Both the position numbers and the translations under genes were made by a program. The notes beneath the pieces were generated by a model that made no database searches, was not told the origin of the DNA, and saw only the letters and a list, made by a program, of their open reading frames with translations. Positions 10,964 to 13,622 of a stretch of DNA of 13,622 nt are shown piece by piece; positions within the stretch are counted from its first letter, which is position 1, and each line of letters begins with the position of its first letter. The stretch spans positions 1-13,622 of the forward strand of contig JBCBIX010000077.1 of NCBI GenBank assembly GCA_038523965.1. Direction: 5' to 3'. Source of the stretch: JAJRXG01 sp038523965 (GTDB taxonomy: Bacteria > Bacteroidota > Bacteroidia > Chitinophagales > Saprospiraceae).

Positions 10964-13622
10964 CTAATCAAGCCGCTGAACGAGCACTAACAGCGTGAGT
11001 ATCGACATGGCCTGAGCTACACTATCGCCCAGAACCTTGGTCCAATTAACATTCTCGTCATCACGATTCTTATTCGGGTCTGGCGGCTTGGTTCCGATCT
11101 GAATGATAGCCCCTGGCACCACGTCAGGATGTTTTTTCCCCAGTAAGAACCTCTTCTCTGTTTTCTTTAATTCGCCATTCGGATACTTCACAAAAATCCG
11201 ATCAGTACGCGCTACACTCGCAAATCCACCTGCGTACTCGTCGATATAAAACAGGGCATCCTTACCTGCATGATAAGGTGTAACTGTCTGTTTGAGATTG
11301 TTTTGCAAAAGGTATTCAGCCGGGCCTTGAATGAGGACGTAGTCACGGCGTTTGGGTATATATAAACTATCAGCATTCTTAAGAACGTAATTAAACCTGG
11401 AGGAGGGATCATCCATCACCTCATCCAATCGCATCACAAGTTGGCCGAGATCGTCTTCTTTGCGTTGTAGTACAGCTGCTCCTGGGAATGCCTCTTCAGT
11501 TAGTCCACCGGCACGCTCGATGATATCATATACAGTCTCATTATTGGCAATGAGGCTATACTCTCCTGGCAATACCACTTCCCCGGTTACAATGACATTT
11601 TGCTGAAGTTCAAACTGCGGGACATACCTGACAAAGATGTTATCATATGGCTCTAAAGCAATGTCCTCGGCAGGCGTTGCTATGTTCTTAAATGCATCCC
11701 GATCGACAGAAACTTTGTTGATAATAGTTCTGGTTGGCTCATTATCCTTAATGACCACTCTTGAAATCTCAATGTTATTTGTCGCACTGGAAAGTTTGAA
11801 ACCTCCAGCCAAAATAACTGCATCGCGCAGTGTCATCCCCGAGCCAAATGCAAATGAACCAGGATTACGAACAGCTCCTTGAACTTTGATTGTGACATCT
11901 TCGAGATATTCATCTTTTTGGAAAACATAAAGTGAATCATAAGGCTCAATGAGTATGTTATCAGCGACTTTGGGGTCTCGAGTAATTTGATCGAGATCGA
12001 GCCGGATATACTCGAATTGTTGCGGATTGAATAAATCCAGGCGATATAAATGAGCATGGGGCGCCGCTGTTGCAGTTCGACCACCAGCGATCTCTATAAG
12101 ATCAGCAACCCGCAAACTACCTCTCTCATCAAAGGGTATAGAAACTGGCTCCCGCACACTGCCATTGACAACCACCTCCTTATTGTCTGAAAAGCGTTCT
12201 AAAGGCCAAATCACAATTTCATCACGTTCTTGAAGCTTTAAAGCGACATCAGATCCGGAGGCATTCATGATCTCATTCACTGAAAATGGAATCACCGTGG
12301 CTCTACCATTCTCATCAATACGATTGATAATGGCTTTGTCATATCTGGAAGTTCGTTTCAATCCTCCCAAGTTTAAAAGATCACGCAAGGTGAGCTCATC
12401 TGACCATTCAAAACTTCCTTCATTCTCAACTTCGCCGATGATGCGGACATAGTCTTCTAATTCTTCATCGATCTGATCGATGAAAACTTCGTCTCCATTT
12501 TGCAATGAAAAGTTACTTCTCTCCTTCACCAACTGAGCGTACGGTATTTGGCGATAGATGCGCCTCACTCCGTCAAACCTGCTCAAATCAATGGCAGGAA
12601 GAAACGCACCGCGGTCTAAGCCACCAGCGTACTTGATTAATTCGATGATGCCTTCACCAGGCAACAGCTCATAGACTTGTGGTCGTCTTATCGCACCATC
12701 GATGGAGACCAACTCTTGAGCAGCTGGAACATAAATCACATCACCATTATCGAGTGAGAATGAGGGGACATACTGATCCTGAGTTAGTAATTCGTACAAG
12801 TCAAATGACAAAGTCTGTCCATTGCGCTTGTTGAGCTTTATCTTACGGACTCCTCCAATATCTGTAAAACCACCCGCACCGGCTATGGCATTTGGGATTC
12901 CATTTAATCCGGATATGACAAGCTCTCCTGGCTGATTCACCTCTCCCATAACTTGAATGCGAATCGTACGCACAGCACTCACGGACAAGGTAAACTGAGG
13001 CGGCAAAAACCGATAATAGCGCGAAAACGTTTTTTGCAACTTCTCACGGACTGTCCTTAGAGATAATCCAGCTACAAAAACACGGACATTTCCAGTAGGA
13101 TTGTTCGGTGATGGATAGATTCTTATAGCGCCATCACCTCCAACTACATAGGTCTCATCTAATCGTGAAGCACCATAGATTCCAACGGATATCTCATCTC
13201 CTCGCCCGATGATGTAATCTTCTTGGGGTGCATAGGTGCTCCCAGTTGGGATTAGTGAAATCTGGCCATTTCTGAAAAGCTGATGACCATAGATGGCATA
13301 ACTTTCAGTTACGGTAGTATCGGAAATTTCAACACCGATCGTATCTGATACTACCGGACTACCGATAGTGTCAATTCCAATAGAGTCCATTATCGAATCT
13401 GAGAGATCGATTTGACGTTCTTGTCCCAATTGTAATTCTTGGATAACGATGCGGATTTTATCGATATCCTCAGCATCAAGATCCGATAGGTTATCCAGAT
13501 CAATTCCTTCATCAATTAAAGCAAGGCGAAGAGCATTCTCATCGATCCCCCTTTTTATAATCTCTAAACGAATCTGCTCCTCATAGCTGGCTATCTGCCC
13601 ATCAATACTTGTGACGACACAT
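10964..13622 (-). CDS. SLBB-repeat polysaccharide export protein (Wza-like), 5' end cut by window
   Basis: The frame stays open to the right edge, so at least 885 residues are visible (numbered from 13621) and the signal peptide lies outside. The visible N terminus (1-62) is charged and helical, rich in Ile, Asp, Glu and Leu. A poly-export domain lies about 134-214 (DYIIGRGDEISVGIYG). SLBB repeats follow near 222-264 (MGEVNQPGEL), 305-350, 392-440 (IGEVENEGSF), 484-530, 578-625 (VQGAVRNPGSF) and 678-720 (TGEVVLPGEY), each with a later AGG or LGG turn; a degenerate seventh is near 760-815. The last 25 residues end in a hydrophobic helix, as in Bacteroidota homologues. The family forms an outer-membrane/periplasmic channel for capsule or exopolysaccharide. 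A TTG at 13427-13429 is in frame but the upstream codons fit the family's usual helical N-terminal region, so it is not the start. No other export genes are visible. Confidence 0.9.
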   Translation of the reverse strand, partial: CVVTSIDGQIASYEEQIRLEIIKRGIDENALRLALIDEGIDLDNLSDLDAEDIDKIRIVIQELQLGQERQIDLSDSIMDSIGIDTIGSPVVSDTIGVEISDTTVTESYAIYGHQLFRNGQISLIPTGSTYAPQEDYIIGRGDEISVGIYGASRLDETYVVGGDGAIRIYPSPNNPTGNVRVFVAGLSLRTVREKLQKTFSRYYRFLPPQFTLSVSAVRTIRIQVMGEVNQPGELVISGLNGIPNAIAGAGGFTDIGGVRKIKLNKRNGQTLSFDLYELLTQDQYVPSFSLDNGDVIYVPAAQELVSIDGAIRRPQVYELLPGEGIIELIKYAGGLDRGAFLPAIDLSRFDGVRRIYRQIPYAQLVKERSNFSLQNGDEVFIDQIDEELEDYVRIIGEVENEGSFEWSDELTLRDLLNLGGLKRTSRYDKAIINRIDENGRATVIPFSVNEIMNASGSDVALKLQERDEIVIWPLERFSDNKEVVVNGSVREPVSIPFDERGSLRVADLIEIAGGRTATAAPHAHLYRLDLFNPQQFEYIRLDLDQITRDPKVADNILIEPYDSLYVFQKDEYLEDVTIKVQGAVRNPGSFAFGSGMTLRDAVILAGGFKLSSATNNIEISRVVIKDNEPTRTIINKVSVDRDAFKNIATPAEDIALEPYDNIFVRYVPQFELQQNVIVTGEVVLPGEYSLIANNETVYDIIERAGGLTEEAFPGAAVLQRKEDDLGQLVMRLDEVMDDPSSRFNYVLKNADSLYIPKRRDYVLIQGPAEYLLQNNLKQTVTPYHAGKDALFYIDEYAGGFASVARTDRIFVKYPNGELKKTEKRFLLGKKHPDVVPGAIIQIGTKPPDPNKNRDDENVNWTKVLGDSVAQAMSILTLLVLVQRLD

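Noticed and set aside
13427..13429. TTG as the true start of the SLBB gene
   Set aside because: The frame remains open to the window edge, with a charged helical region typical of these proteins and no signal peptide after the TTG.
1..13622. CRISPR arrays, insertion sequences, tRNA or rRNA genes
   Set aside because: No regularly spaced repeats, transposase motifs, terminal inverted repeats flanking an ORF, or cloverleaf/rRNA sequence were seen.

Overview
The window looks like a chromosomal piece of a Bacteroidota bacterium, most likely a marine or aquatic Saprospiria/Lewinella-like lineage (the lineage is inference). The phylum call rests on a secreted nuclease with a C-terminal type IX secretion (Por) sorting domain, lipoproteins, a DUF937-OmpA protein, a many-SLBB polysaccharide export protein with a C-terminal hydrophobic helix, mostly weak or absent Shine-Dalgarno sequences, and moderate GC. 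No mobile element, CRISPR array, tRNA or rRNA was seen.

Layout, left to right. Four genes on the minus strand come first: a DUF547 lipoprotein (33-1127), a DUF937-TM-OmpA envelope protein (1355-2719), a small three-helix membrane protein (2797-3075) and a membrane fatty acid desaturase (3072-4127). The last two overlap by 4 nt (GTGA) and are read desaturase first. A 247-bp gap follows, holding two terminator-like hairpins that point along the PLUS strand although both flanking genes are on the minus strand. Next comes a sugar-phosphate-type nucleotidyltransferase (4375-5271, minus). It is divergent from a di-haem cytochrome c peroxidase/MauG-like lipoprotein (5493-6833, plus), which converges on a T9SS-exported endonuclease I family nuclease (6847-8001, minus).

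After a 228-bp divergent spacer comes the most unusual gene: one 661-codon reading frame (8230-10215) that joins a complete RibF (FMN adenylyltransferase plus riboflavin kinase) to a complete GT2 glycosyltransferase with almost no linker. It is coupled by an ATGA overlap to an RluA-family pseudouridine synthase (10212-10952). An SLBB/Wza-like polysaccharide export protein on the minus strand (10964 to the right edge) converges on this operon and is cut by the window at its 5' end.

Functionally this is mostly envelope and housekeeping content: lipid desaturation, sugar nucleotide and polysaccharide work, periplasmic redox and extracellular DNA degradation. The two things most worth pursuing are the RibF-GT2 fusion and the candidate plus-strand small transcript near 4250-4344. 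Several perfect inverted repeats in the intergenic gaps are candidate operators or RNA hairpins.
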